NCBI RefSeq assembly: GCF_049199905.1
Contig: NZ_JBLZPK010000040.1
Span: 1-64,000 of the forward strand
Source: Shinella sp032095155
GTDB taxonomy: Bacteria; Pseudomonadota; Alphaproteobacteria; Rhizobiales; Rhizobiaceae
Length of the DNA: 64,000 bases
Direction of reading: 5' to 3'
Positions 52,107 through 60,335 of this stretch are shown here, piece by piece (the stretch's first letter is position 1; the number at the start of each line of letters is the position of its first letter). The translations under genes were made by a program, and so were the position numbers. The notes below the pieces were generated by a model. That model was not told the DNA's origin, did not search any database, and saw only the letters and a program-made list of their open reading frames with translations.

Positions 52107-52793
52107 TCAGACGCCGAGATAGCGGTCCTGCAATTCCGGCGTCAACGCCGCCGGCGCCCCCTCGAAAACCGTCCTGCCCTTTTCCAGCACGAAGCAACGG
52201 TCTGCCACCGGCAGGAGCTCCGAGAGCGTCTTGTCGACCACGAGGATCGACTGGCCGGCGCTTTTCAATTTACGGATCGCCGACCAGATGTCCTGCCGGA
52301 TGACGGGGGCGAGGCCTTCGGTGGCTTCGTCGAGAATGAGAAGGCGCGGATTGGTCATCAGCGCGCGGCCGATGGCGAGCATCTGCTGTTCGCCGCCCGA
52401 GAGCGTGCGGGCATATTGATCGCGCCGTTCGCCGAGGCGAGGAAATAGATCGACGACCTTCTCGAAGGTCCAGTCGCTGCCGCGGGCGGTCGCGACGAGG
52501 TTTTCCATCACCGTCAGATTGGGAAAGCAGCGCCGCCCTTCCGGTACGAGACCAAGGCCGAGTCTTGCGATCCGGTGCGGCCGCAGGCCGAAGATCGCCT
52601 TGCCGCCGAAGCTGATCGCACCGGCGCGCGGGCGCACAAGGCCGATGATCGAATTGATCGTCGTCGTCTTGCCCATGCCGTTGCGGCCCATCAGTGCGAC
52701 GACTTCGCCCTGGCGGATATCGAGATCGACGCCGAACAGCGCCTGCGAGGCGCCGTAGAAGGTTTCGAGGCCCTTGAGGAAAAGAAGGGTCAC
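52107..52793 (-). CDS. livF: LIV-type ABC transporter ATP-binding protein LivF
   Basis: 228 residues. Walker A GRNGMGKTTTINSIIGL, signature LSGGEQQMLAIGRALM, Walker B LLILDEATEGLAP. The GMGKTT and EATEGLAP variants are typical LivF. The start is GTG at 52791-52793, overlapping the livG stop by 3-4 bases (GTGA). Last gene of the operon reading ligase, kynA, livK-H-M-G-F. Confidence 0.88.
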   Translation of the reverse strand: MTLLFLKGLETFYGASQALFGVDLDIRQGEVVALMGRNGMGKTTTINSIIGLVRPRAGAISFGGKAIFGLRPHRIARLGLGLVPEGRRCFPNLTVMENLVATARGSDWTFEKVVDLFPRLGERRDQYARTLSGGEQQMLAIGRALMTNPRLLILDEATEGLAPVIRQDIWSAIRKLKSAGQSILVVDKTLSELLPVADRCFVLEKGRTVFEGAPAALTPELQDRYLGV

Positions 52794-53539
52794 GCGGCTT
52801 CTCCCAGATAGGCGCGGCGGACTTCGGGATCGCGACGGATTTCATCGACCGTGCCGGTCGCGATGATGCGGCCATAAACGAGTACCGAGATGCGATCGGC
52901 GAGCGCGAAAACGGCGTCCATGTCGTGTTCGACCAGCAGCATCGGTGCTTCATGCCGCAGGCCGTCGAGGAAGGTGGTCAGCTGCTTGGAGCCTTCCGGC
53001 CCCATGCCGGCCATCGGTTCGTCGAACAGGAAGGCTTTTGGCTGAAGCGCCAGCGCGATGGCGATTTCGAGCTGGCGGCGTTCGCCGTGGGACAGTTCCG
53101 CTGCCGGCACATGGGCGCGGTGGGCGAGACCGACGCGCTCCAGCATGGCCATGGCGGGGTCGATCAAGCTCCTGTCGCTGGTGACCTGCCGGAAGAACCG
53201 GAAACTGCTGTCCGCCTTCGCCTGCACCGCCAGCATGACATTGCGCAGCGCGGAGAACTCCTGGGCGAGCGAGGAAATCTGGAAGCTGCGGGCAAGGCCG
53301 AGCCTTGCGCGCGCCGTCATGTCGAGGCCGCCGATATCCTGGCCGAGAAAGCGGATCGTACCACTATCGGCCTTCAGAGAACCGGCGATCTGGTGAATCA
53401 ACGTGCTCTTGCCGGCACCATTCGGGCCGATCAGAGCATGAATCTGGCCGGGACGGAGATCAAGGCTGACACCATCCGTGGCCTTCAGCGCGTTGAAGGA
53501 CTTTTGGAGATCGCGGATTTCGAGAATGGGCTCAGACAT
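52790..53539 (-). CDS. livG: LIV-type ABC transporter ATP-binding protein LivG
   Basis: 249 residues. Walker A GPNGAGKSTLIHQIAGSL, signature LSHGERRQLEIAIAL, Walker B AFLFDEPMAGMGPEG, H-loop LLVEHDMDAVF. The LSHGE signature and EHDM segment mark LivG. The ATG at 53537-53539 lies inside the end of livM (8-bp overlap). Confidence 0.9.
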   Translation of the reverse strand: MSEPILEIRDLQKSFNALKATDGVSLDLRPGQIHALIGPNGAGKSTLIHQIAGSLKADSGTIRFLGQDIGGLDMTARARLGLARSFQISSLAQEFSALRNVMLAVQAKADSSFRFFRQVTSDRSLIDPAMAMLERVGLAHRAHVPAAELSHGERRQLEIAIALALQPKAFLFDEPMAGMGPEGSKQLTTFLDGLRHEAPMLLVEHDMDAVFALADRISVLVYGRIIATGTVDEIRRDPEVRRAYLGEAA

Positions 53540-54503
53540 GGCGCGGCTTTCCCGAAATGAGGCCCAAAAACCCGCCGCGCGCGAAAAGCACGATGCCGAG
53601 CAGGATGAGGCCGAGGAAGAACTGCCAGCGCTCGGTGATGCCGCCGAGCACATATTCGAGGCAGACGAAGATCATGGCGCCGGCAACCGGCCCGAACAGC
53701 CGCCCCTTGCCGCCGAGAATGATCAGCACCATCAGCTCACCCGACATATGCCAGGACAGCATGGACGGGCCGACGAAGCGGTTGAGATCGGCATAGAGCG
53801 CGCCGGCAAGGCCGGTAATCATCGCCGACAGCACGAAGGCCACGAGCCGGATCTTGAACGGCGGAATTCCGACGGCGGCAAGGCGCACGCCATTCTGCCG
53901 CGCCGCCTGCAAGGCGCTGCCGAAGCGCGACCCTTCGACGAGGCGGAAGACGAGAAGCGCCGCGACGAGCACGGCGAAGCAGATCAGGAAATAGGGCAGC
54001 GGCTGTGCGGTGTTAAGGCCGGGGAAGGCGTTCCGCACATAGATCGACAGGCCGTCCTCGCCGCCATAGGCGGGCCAGGAGATCGCGAAATAGTAGATCA
54101 TCTGCGCGAAGGCGAGCGTGATCATGATGAAATAGACGCCCGTGGTGCGCAGGCTGATCGCGCCGATCGGCAGCGCGACGAGGCCGGCCACCGCGATAGC
54201 GACCAGCCAGACCAGCGGCATCGACGTCGTGCCGGGAATGCCGGCGAAGAGCGGTTCGGAATTGAAGGCATGGGTCGCCAGAATGCCGGCGGCATAGCCG
54301 CCGAGGCCGAAGAAGGCGGCGTGTCCGAAGGAGAGCAGTCCGCCGAGACCGAGCGCCAGATTGAGGCCGACGGCGGCGAGCGCCAGCACGACGACGCGGG
54401 TCGCGAGCGTCACATAGAACGGTTCGCCGATACCGGCGGCAATCAGCGGCAGGGCGAGAAGCAGGGCTGCGAGCAGCAGGTTGATGGCGGTTTCGCGGTT
54501 CAT
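53532..54503 (-). CDS. livM: LIV-type ABC transporter permease LivM
   Basis: 323 residues with roughly nine membrane segments. GLGGLLSFGHAAFFGLGGYA is the LivM signature; RTTGVYFIMITLAFAQMIYY and GGKGRLFGPVAGAMIF follow. Start at ATG 54501-54503; the longer frame upstream overlaps livH. In branched-chain-type systems it pairs with LivH. Confidence 0.9.
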   Translation of the reverse strand: MNRETAINLLLAALLLALPLIAAGIGEPFYVTLATRVVVLALAAVGLNLALGLGGLLSFGHAAFFGLGGYAAGILATHAFNSEPLFAGIPGTTSMPLVWLVAIAVAGLVALPIGAISLRTTGVYFIMITLAFAQMIYYFAISWPAYGGEDGLSIYVRNAFPGLNTAQPLPYFLICFAVLVAALLVFRLVEGSRFGSALQAARQNGVRLAAVGIPPFKIRLVAFVLSAMITGLAGALYADLNRFVGPSMLSWHMSGELMVLIILGGKGRLFGPVAGAMIFVCLEYVLGGITERWQFFLGLILLGIVLFARGGFLGLISGKPRHV

Positions 54504-54510
54504 CGAGCCC

Positions 54511-55431
54511 TCACGATTGCGCTGCGAACAGGCCGCTCGGCCTGAAGGCAAGGATGAGGGCCATGACGACATAGATCAGCATGGAGGCGAGTGCCGCACC
54601 GATGGTGGTGGCCTGCGCGGCGGGCATGGTGAGCGCCAGCAGCGAGGGCAGCAGGAAACGCCCCATCGTATCGACCACGCCGACGATGACGGCGCCGACC
54701 AGCGCGCCCTTTATGGAGCCGATGCCGCCGATGACGATGACGACGAAGGCGAGGATGAGCACCGGTTCGCCCATGCCGACCTGCACGGATTGCAGCGCGC
54801 CGACCAGCGCACCGGCCAGACCCGCCAATGCGGCACCGAGTGCGAAAACGACGGTATAGAGCGTGCTGATATCCACGCCGAGCGCGGCGATCATCTCGCG
54901 GTCGGATTCGCCGGCGCGGATGCGCATGCCAAGCCGTGTTCTGGAGATCAGCAGATAGAGACCGATGGCTACTACGATGCCGACCGCTATGATGGCGAGG
55001 CGATAGAGCTGGTATTGCCCGCCGCCCGGCAGCGGCACCGCGCCCTGCAGCAGTTTCGGAATATCGAGATAGAGCGGGAACGAGCCGAACAGCCAGCGCG
55101 CGCCCTCCGACAGGATCAGGATCAGCGCGAAAGTGGCGAGCACCTGGTCGAGATGGTCGCGGTCATAGAGCCGCCGGATCACCGCAACCTCGATCAGCGC
55201 GCCGACGCCGGCGGCCGCAACAAGGCTGGCGATGAGGCCGAGCCAGAAGGAACCGGTGGCGGAGGCGACGACCGCGCAGGCGAAGGCGCCGATCATGTAG
55301 AGCGAGCCGTGGGCGAGATTGATCAGGCCCATCACGCCGAAGATCAGCGTCAGGCCGGCGGCCATCAGAAACAGCATCACGCCGAGCTGGAGCCCGTTGA
55401 GCAGTTGTTCGATCAGGAGTGCGGTGAACAC
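54511..55431 (-). CDS. livH: LIV-type ABC transporter permease LivH
   Basis: 306 residues, about eight membrane segments. GLTLIFGVMGLINLAHGSLYMIGA is represented by its core motif VMGLINLAHGS; VIVIGGIGSIKGALVGA is the second conserved loop. The start is GTG at 55429-55431 with only a weak ribosome site. A hairpin separates it from the binding protein gene. Confidence 0.88.
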   Translation of the reverse strand: MFTALLIEQLLNGLQLGVMLFLMAAGLTLIFGVMGLINLAHGSLYMIGAFACAVVASATGSFWLGLIASLVAAAGVGALIEVAVIRRLYDRDHLDQVLATFALILILSEGARWLFGSFPLYLDIPKLLQGAVPLPGGGQYQLYRLAIIAVGIVVAIGLYLLISRTRLGMRIRAGESDREMIAALGVDISTLYTVVFALGAALAGLAGALVGALQSVQVGMGEPVLILAFVVIVIGGIGSIKGALVGAVIVGVVDTMGRFLLPSLLALTMPAAQATTIGAALASMLIYVVMALILAFRPSGLFAAQS

Positions 55432-55465
55432 GGCGTCGGTCCAGGCTTCGGGTCACAGGATCCCC

Positions 55466-55494
55466 CCGGGCGCCGGCAAAAGCCGGGCACCCGG
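55466..55494 (-). other. intercistronic stem-loop behind livK
   Basis: CCGGGCGCCGGC and GCCGGGCACCCGG pair with minor mismatches around AAAA, between the livK stop (55515) and the livH start (55431). Third binding protein gene in the window with such a hairpin. Confidence 0.5.
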
Positions 55495-55514
55495 AGATCA
55501 GACGTCAAAAGACC

Positions 55515-56651
55515 TTAGAGGCCGCACTGTTCGGCGTAGGCGTCCTTGTGCTTTTCGAAGGCGGTCGCGATGATCTTGTTGGTCAGCATGTCACCGTCCT
55601 TCACCACCTCGCGCACATAGATGTTCTGGATCGGGTGCTGGTTGTTGTTGAAGGTGAAGTCCCCGCGCACGGACTTGAAGTCCGCCGCCTTCAGCGCCGC
55701 GCGGAAAGCGTCCTTATCCTTGACGCTCGCCTTGCCGAGCGCCGAGAGGATGAGATTTGCCGTATCCCAGCTCTGCGCGGCATAGACCGACGGCAGACGG
55801 TTGTATTCGGCCTTGAAGGCCTGAACGAAGGCCTTGCTCGCCTCGTTATCAAGGTCCGGCGACCAGCTGGCGGAGTTCTTCACCCCGAGGGCTGCATCCC
55901 CCACGGCCGGCAGCACGTCCTGGTCGAAGGAGAAGGCCGGGCCCATGACCGGGATGCCGACGCCCGACTGGGCATATTGCTTCATGAAGGCGATGCCCAT
56001 GCCGCCGGGCAGGAAGAAATAGACGGAATCGGCACCCGACGCGCGGATCTGCGCGATCTCGGCGGCATAGTCCGTCTGGCCAACCTGGGTGTAAACTTCG
56101 CCCGACAGCGCGCCCTTGTAGTAGCGCTTGAAGCCGGTCAGCGCGTCCTTACCGGCGGGATAGTTGGGCGCCAGGATGAAGGTGTTCTTGTAGTCCTTGT
56201 TGGCATATTCGCCCATGCCTTCATGGAAATTGTCGTTCTGGTAGGCGACGTTGAAATAGTTCGCATTGCAGTTCGCACCGGCCAGCGCCGAAGGGCCGGC
56301 ATTCGGCGAGAGATAGATGACGTCCTGCGCCACCGTGTTCGGCACGACGGCCATGGCGAGGTTCGACCAGATGATGCCCGTCATCAGGTCGACCTTGTCG
56401 CCCTGGATCATCTTTTCGGCGATCTGCACGGCCAGTTCCGGCTTCTGCGCGTCGTCCTCCACGACGAGCTCGATATCCTTGTTGCCCGACTGCTTGATGG
56501 CGAGCTGGAAGGCATCGCGCATGTCGATGCCCAGACCCGCGCCGCCGCCGGAAAGCGTGGTGATGACACCGATCTTGACCGGCTCGGCATAGGCGAGACC
56601 CGAGGTTGCGAGCGACAGGCCGAAAAGACTGGCTGCTAAAATGCGCTTCAT
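55515..56651 (-). CDS. LIV-type periplasmic binding protein of the kynA operon
   Basis: 378 residues. Signal peptide FGLSLATSGLAYA, mature start EPVKIGVITTLSGGGAGLGI, YLSPNAGPSALAGANCNANYF and FVQAFKAEYNRLPSVYAAQSWD. The family (periplasmic binding protein type 1, LivK-like) binds branched-chain and also aromatic acids. Being between kynA and liv permeases, tryptophan, kynurenine or an aromatic acid such as anthranilate is the more likely ligand (inference). ATG at 56649-56651 with GAGGAGAACAGC before it; 39 bp after kynA. Confidence 0.88.
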   Translation of the reverse strand: MKRILAASLFGLSLATSGLAYAEPVKIGVITTLSGGGAGLGIDMRDAFQLAIKQSGNKDIELVVEDDAQKPELAVQIAEKMIQGDKVDLMTGIIWSNLAMAVVPNTVAQDVIYLSPNAGPSALAGANCNANYFNVAYQNDNFHEGMGEYANKDYKNTFILAPNYPAGKDALTGFKRYYKGALSGEVYTQVGQTDYAAEIAQIRASGADSVYFFLPGGMGIAFMKQYAQSGVGIPVMGPAFSFDQDVLPAVGDAALGVKNSASWSPDLDNEASKAFVQAFKAEYNRLPSVYAAQSWDTANLILSALGKASVKDKDAFRAALKAADFKSVRGDFTFNNNQHPIQNIYVREVVKDGDMLTNKIIATAFEKHKDAYAEQCGL

Positions 56652-56690
56652 GCTGTTCTCCTCATATGTTCAGGTTTTTATCGTTTTCTA

Positions 56691-57527
56691 TCAAAGGTCT
56701 GTGCGAACATGCCATAGCTCGGGGAAGAGTTCCACTTCCAGCATCTTCTTCAGGTAGGATGCACCGGAGGTACCGCCCGTGCCGCGCTTGAAACCGATGA
56801 TGCGCTCGACAGTCGTGACATGGTTGAAGCGCCAGCGGCGGAAATAGTCCTCGAAATCGACGAGCTTTTCGGCCAGTTCGTAGAGCATCCAGTAGCGCTG
56901 CGGATTACGGTAGACGGTCTGCCAGGCGGCGAAGACCTTGTCGTTTTCGGCGCGCGTCTCGCGCCAGTCCTGGCGCTCGGCTTCCTCGCCGATGTCGAAA
57001 CCGTTGCGGCCGAGAAGCCGGATCGCCTCGTCATAGAGCGAGGGCGCGGCGAGGATCGCCTCCAGCTTTTCCATGATATCAGGGCGGTGCGCATGCGGGC
57101 GCAGCATGGCGAGGTTGCGGTTGCCGGCGAGGAATTCGATCGCCCGGTACTGCCAGGACTGGAAGCCGGAGGACTGGCCAAGGGATTCGCGGAATTCGGT
57201 ATATTCGCTCGGCGTCATCGTGCGCAGCACGTCCCAGGCGCTGTTCAGCTGCTCGAAAATGCGCGCGACCCGCGTCAGCATCTTGAAGGCCGGCTCCAAC
57301 CGGTCCTCGCGCACCGCGCGGACGGCCGAGGTGATCTCGTGCAACGCAAGCTTCATCCAGAGCTCGGAAGTCTGGTGCTGGATGATGAACAGCATCTCGT
57401 CATGCGCCGTCGAAAGCGGCTCCTGCGCGGTCAGCACCTTTTCCAGCATGAGATAGTCGCTGTAGGACATGCGCCCTTCGAACGACATCTGCGCGCCTTC
57501 CTTCGAGGGGTCGTAGGGCTTGCTCAT
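56691..57527 (-). CDS. kynA: tryptophan 2,3-dioxygenase
   Basis: 278 residues. Diagnostic segments: FEGRMSYSDYLMLEKVLTAQ, DEMLFIIQHQTSELWMKLAL, SSGFQSWQYRAIEFLAGNRN and the heme-proximal histidine in RWRFNHVTTVERIIG, then KRGTGGTSGASYLKKM. It oxidises L-tryptophan to N-formylkynurenine with heme iron and O2, the first step of the kynurenine route. Its ATG (57525-57527) abuts the stop of the CoA ligase with no gap, so the two are translated together. Confidence 0.95.
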   Translation of the reverse strand: MSKPYDPSKEGAQMSFEGRMSYSDYLMLEKVLTAQEPLSTAHDEMLFIIQHQTSELWMKLALHEITSAVRAVREDRLEPAFKMLTRVARIFEQLNSAWDVLRTMTPSEYTEFRESLGQSSGFQSWQYRAIEFLAGNRNLAMLRPHAHRPDIMEKLEAILAAPSLYDEAIRLLGRNGFDIGEEAERQDWRETRAENDKVFAAWQTVYRNPQRYWMLYELAEKLVDFEDYFRRWRFNHVTTVERIIGFKRGTGGTSGASYLKKMLEVELFPELWHVRTDL

Positions 57528-59147
57528 CTAGTGCTCCGTGCGAAGGCGAAAACGCTGGATCTTTCCGGTCGCCGTCTTCGGCAGCGCGTCCAGGAACTTG
57601 ACCGAGCGTGGATATTTGTAAGGGGCGATCAGCGCTTTCACATGATCCTGTAGCCGCTTGACCGTCGCGTCGTCGGGCAGAACGCCGGCCATCAGCACGA
57701 CATGGGCCTCCACGATCTGGCCGCGCTCGCCATCGGGCGCGCCGACGACGGCGCATTCCGCAACGTCGGCATGAGCGATCAGCGCTGCCTCCACTTCCGG
57801 GCCGGCAATGTTGTAGCCGGCGCTGACGATCATGTCATCGGAACGGGCGGCGAAATGGAAGAAGCCGTCTTCGTCCTGAAAGAAGGCATCGCCGGTGAGG
57901 TTCCAACCGTCGCGCACATAATCGCGTTGACGGTCGTCGGCCATGTAGCGGCAGCCGGTCGGGCCGCGCACGGCAAGCCTGCCGACCGTGCCGCGCGGCA
58001 CTTCCTGCATGTCCTCGTCGACAATCCGCGCCTCATAACCGTCGACCGGCTTGCCGGTGGAGGCCGGCTTGCGGTCTTCGAAGCGGTTGGAGATGAAGAT
58101 GTGCAGCATTTCGGTGGCGCCGATGCCGTCGAGGATCGGCTTGCCGGTCTTTTGCGTCCATTCCTCGAAGACGGGGCCAGGCAAGGTCTCGCCGGCGGAG
58201 ATGGCGACCCGCAGCGACGAGAGGTCGGCGCCGGCATCCATCGCCTTCAGCATGGCGCGATAGGCGGTGGGCGCGGTGAACGAAATGGTCGCCTTGTAGG
58301 TCTCGATGATCTCGACCATCTGCGGCGGCGTCGCCTGTTCGAGCAGGGTCGCGGCCGCACCGAAGCGCAGCGGGAAGATGGCAAGGCCGCCGAGGCCGAA
58401 GGTGAAGGCGAGCGGCGGCGAGCCGACGAAGACGTCCTCCGGCGTCACGCCGAGCACGTCCTTCGCATAGCCGTCGGCAATCATCAGCAGGTCGCGGTGG
58501 AAATGCATGGTGGCCTTCGGCACGCCCGTCGTGCCCGAGGTGAAGCCGAGCAGCGCCACGTCGTCGCGGCCGGTGTGAACGGCCTCGAAGATCACGGATT
58601 TGTCGAGTGCCGCCCGGTCGAGTTCGGCGTCGTGATTGGCGGTGCCGTCGAAGCCGATGACCTGCTTGAGATAACGGCTGTCCTTGGCGCAGGCGATCAT
58701 CTCGTCCATCAGGCGTGTATCGCAGAGCGCCAGACTGATCTCCGCCTTGTCGACGATCTTGGTGAGTTCGCCGGCGCGCAGCATCGGCATCGTGTTGACG
58801 ACGACCGCACCCGCCTTGGTGGCGGCAAGCCAGCAGGCGACCATGGCGGGATTGTTGGCCGAGCGGATGAGGATGCGGTTGCCGGGCTTCACGCCGTAAT
58901 TCTCGACCAGCGCATGGGCCAGCCGGTTCGTCCAGTCGGAGAGTTCCTTGTAGGTGCGGCGGCGGCCGTTGCCGATGAGGGCGGTGCGATCGCCGAAACC
59001 CTTTGCGACCAAGGCATCCGTCAGCTCGACGGCGGCATTGATGCGGTCGGGATAGTCGAACCCTTCGAGCAGGAAATCCGGCCACTCCTCCGGCGGCGGC
59101 AGGTTATCGCGGGTGAATGTATCGACGTGAGCGGTCGGTCCAAGCAT
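57528..59147 (-). CDS. abmG: 2-aminobenzoate-CoA ligase (benzoate-CoA ligase family)
   Basis: 539 residues from the ATG at 59145-59147 (an upstream in-frame ATG at 59189 would give 553). ANL superfamily motifs: LLGFTSGTTGVPKATMHFH (P-loop), DGIGATEMLHIFISN (aryl-binding region), WNLTGDAFFQDEDGFFHFAARSDDMIVSAGYNIAG (key motifs GDAF and SDDMIVSAGYNI) and the catalytic lysine in LPKTATGKIQRFRL. The sequence is of the benzoate/2-aminobenzoate-CoA ligase type. With kynU and abmA in the same region, anthranilate activation is the best assignment. First gene of the operon ligase-kynA-livKHMGF, with operator copy B upstream. Confidence 0.85.
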   Translation of the reverse strand: MLGPTAHVDTFTRDNLPPPEEWPDFLLEGFDYPDRINAAVELTDALVAKGFGDRTALIGNGRRRTYKELSDWTNRLAHALVENYGVKPGNRILIRSANNPAMVACWLAATKAGAVVVNTMPMLRAGELTKIVDKAEISLALCDTRLMDEMIACAKDSRYLKQVIGFDGTANHDAELDRAALDKSVIFEAVHTGRDDVALLGFTSGTTGVPKATMHFHRDLLMIADGYAKDVLGVTPEDVFVGSPPLAFTFGLGGLAIFPLRFGAAATLLEQATPPQMVEIIETYKATISFTAPTAYRAMLKAMDAGADLSSLRVAISAGETLPGPVFEEWTQKTGKPILDGIGATEMLHIFISNRFEDRKPASTGKPVDGYEARIVDEDMQEVPRGTVGRLAVRGPTGCRYMADDRQRDYVRDGWNLTGDAFFQDEDGFFHFAARSDDMIVSAGYNIAGPEVEAALIAHADVAECAVVGAPDGERGQIVEAHVVLMAGVLPDDATVKRLQDHVKALIAPYKYPRSVKFLDALPKTATGKIQRFRLRTEH

Positions 59148-59344
59148 GTGACGGCTATTCCCCCTGTTCGTGCCTGCCCGCATGGTCAAAGCTGGCCGGT
59201 CAATGCGCCGCGCAGAACCGCACAGCCGGGCGAGGCTTCGCCGGACCGTGTCGTCGCGCGGAAAAAATCATTTGGTGTGATGGGCACAGCGAAGACCTCC
59301 ACTTCCGCGCTGAACATGAGGCAGCATGGCACCGGTCAAAAATT

Positions 59345-59360
59345 ATTTCAAGCCTAAAGT
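59345..59360. promoter_or_regulatory. candidate MarR-type operator, copy B
   Basis: ATTTCAAGCCTAAAGT, matching copy A at 45597-45612 in 14 of 16 positions. It lies in the 293-bp divergent space between abmG and the formamidase candidate, 198 bp from the first and 81 bp from the second, so it could control both. The rest of this space shows no gene. Confidence 0.6.
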
Positions 59361-59440
59361 TTCTTGCAGCAACGGCATTGCCTTTGTCGTCCATCCGCGC
59401 GATTTCTATGCCGCTGGCAACACGAGGGAGGAGTGCGGCA

Positions 59441-60271
59441 ATGCTGGAGCACCGGATTTCGGACTGGGACGACGCCTATTCCAACGGCGCGAATATCGCG
59501 CGCGGCGATCGCTGGCCGGCCGCCTGGGTGGAGCCCGCCGAAACCTTCCGCACCACGCTGGCCGCCGCCGGTCGCGCGAAACTCGACCTCGCCTATGGCG
59601 GCCGGCCGCGTAACCGGTTTGATCTCTTCCTGCCGGAGGGCACGCCCAAGGGCCTTGTCGTCTTCGTGCATGGCGGCTTCTGGCTTCAGCTCGACAAGAG
59701 CTTCTGGTCACATCTGGCCGCCGGCAGCGTCGCGAGCGGCTATGCCGTCGCCATGCCGTCCTATACGCTCTGCCCCGAGGTGCGCATCGCCGAGATCGTG
59801 AAAGAGATCGCCGCGGCGGTGACGGAGGCGGCACGCCATGTCGAGGGACCGTTGATGCTGACGGGGCATTCGGCCGGCGGGCATCTTGCCAGCCGCATGG
59901 TCACGACGACGGCACCGCTCGCACCCGAGGTCCATGAGCGCATCCGCAACGTCGTTTCGATTTCAGGCGTGCACGACCTGCGCCCGATGCTCTCGACCGC
60001 CATGAATGCAAGGCTTGCGATCGACGAGGCGGAGGCACTGGCGGAAAGCCCCGCCTTGCTGCGGCCCATGCGGAATGCCCGCATCACCTGCTGGGTGGGC
60101 GGCAACGAGCGTTCGGAATTCCTGCGGCAGAACGCGCTGCTCGTCAATATCTGGACCGGTCTCGGCGCGATCACGGCTGAAGTCGTCGAGCCGGACAGGC
60201 ACCATTTCAACGTCATCGACGGCCTTGCCGATGCGCAGCATCCGCTGACGCGCCGGCTTCTGTCCATCTGA
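59441..60271 (+). CDS. alpha/beta hydrolase, likely kynurenine formamidase (AFMID-type)
   Basis: 276 residues. Oxyanion segment VVFVHGGFWLQLDKSFW, nucleophile elbow LMLTGHSAGGHLASRM (serine about residue 148) and the histidine in DRHHFNVIDGL complete an alpha/beta-hydrolase triad. HGGFW/Y with GHSAGGHLA is the pattern of the eukaryote-type N-formylkynurenine formamidases, unlike the metal-dependent KynB of many bacteria. Divergent from the ligase-kynA operon, it would supply the step between KynA and KynU. Start at ATG 59441 after GAGGGAGGAG; the frame upstream to 59117 lacks similarity. Followed by an assembly gap. Confidence 0.75.
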   Translation: MLEHRISDWDDAYSNGANIARGDRWPAAWVEPAETFRTTLAAAGRAKLDLAYGGRPRNRFDLFLPEGTPKGLVVFVHGGFWLQLDKSFWSHLAAGSVASGYAVAMPSYTLCPEVRIAEIVKEIAAAVTEAARHVEGPLMLTGHSAGGHLASRMVTTTAPLAPEVHERIRNVVSISGVHDLRPMLSTAMNARLAIDEAEALAESPALLRPMRNARITCWVGGNERSEFLRQNALLVNIWTGLGAITAEVVEPDRHHFNVIDGLADAQHPLTRRLLSI

Positions 60272-60283
60272 CGGGATCAGCGG

Positions 60284-60335
60284 NNNNNNNNNNNNNNNNN
60301 NNNNNNNNNNNNNNNNNNNNNNNNNNNNNNNNNNN
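60284..60335. other. assembly gap (N run)
   Basis: 52 N. It removes the C-terminal end of the APC permease and its stop codon. Confidence 0.99.

Noticed and set aside
53478..55518. Plus-strand frames rich in D, E, R, Q, H opposite the liv permeases
   Set aside because: Charged-residue-rich shadow typical of the complement of membrane protein genes.
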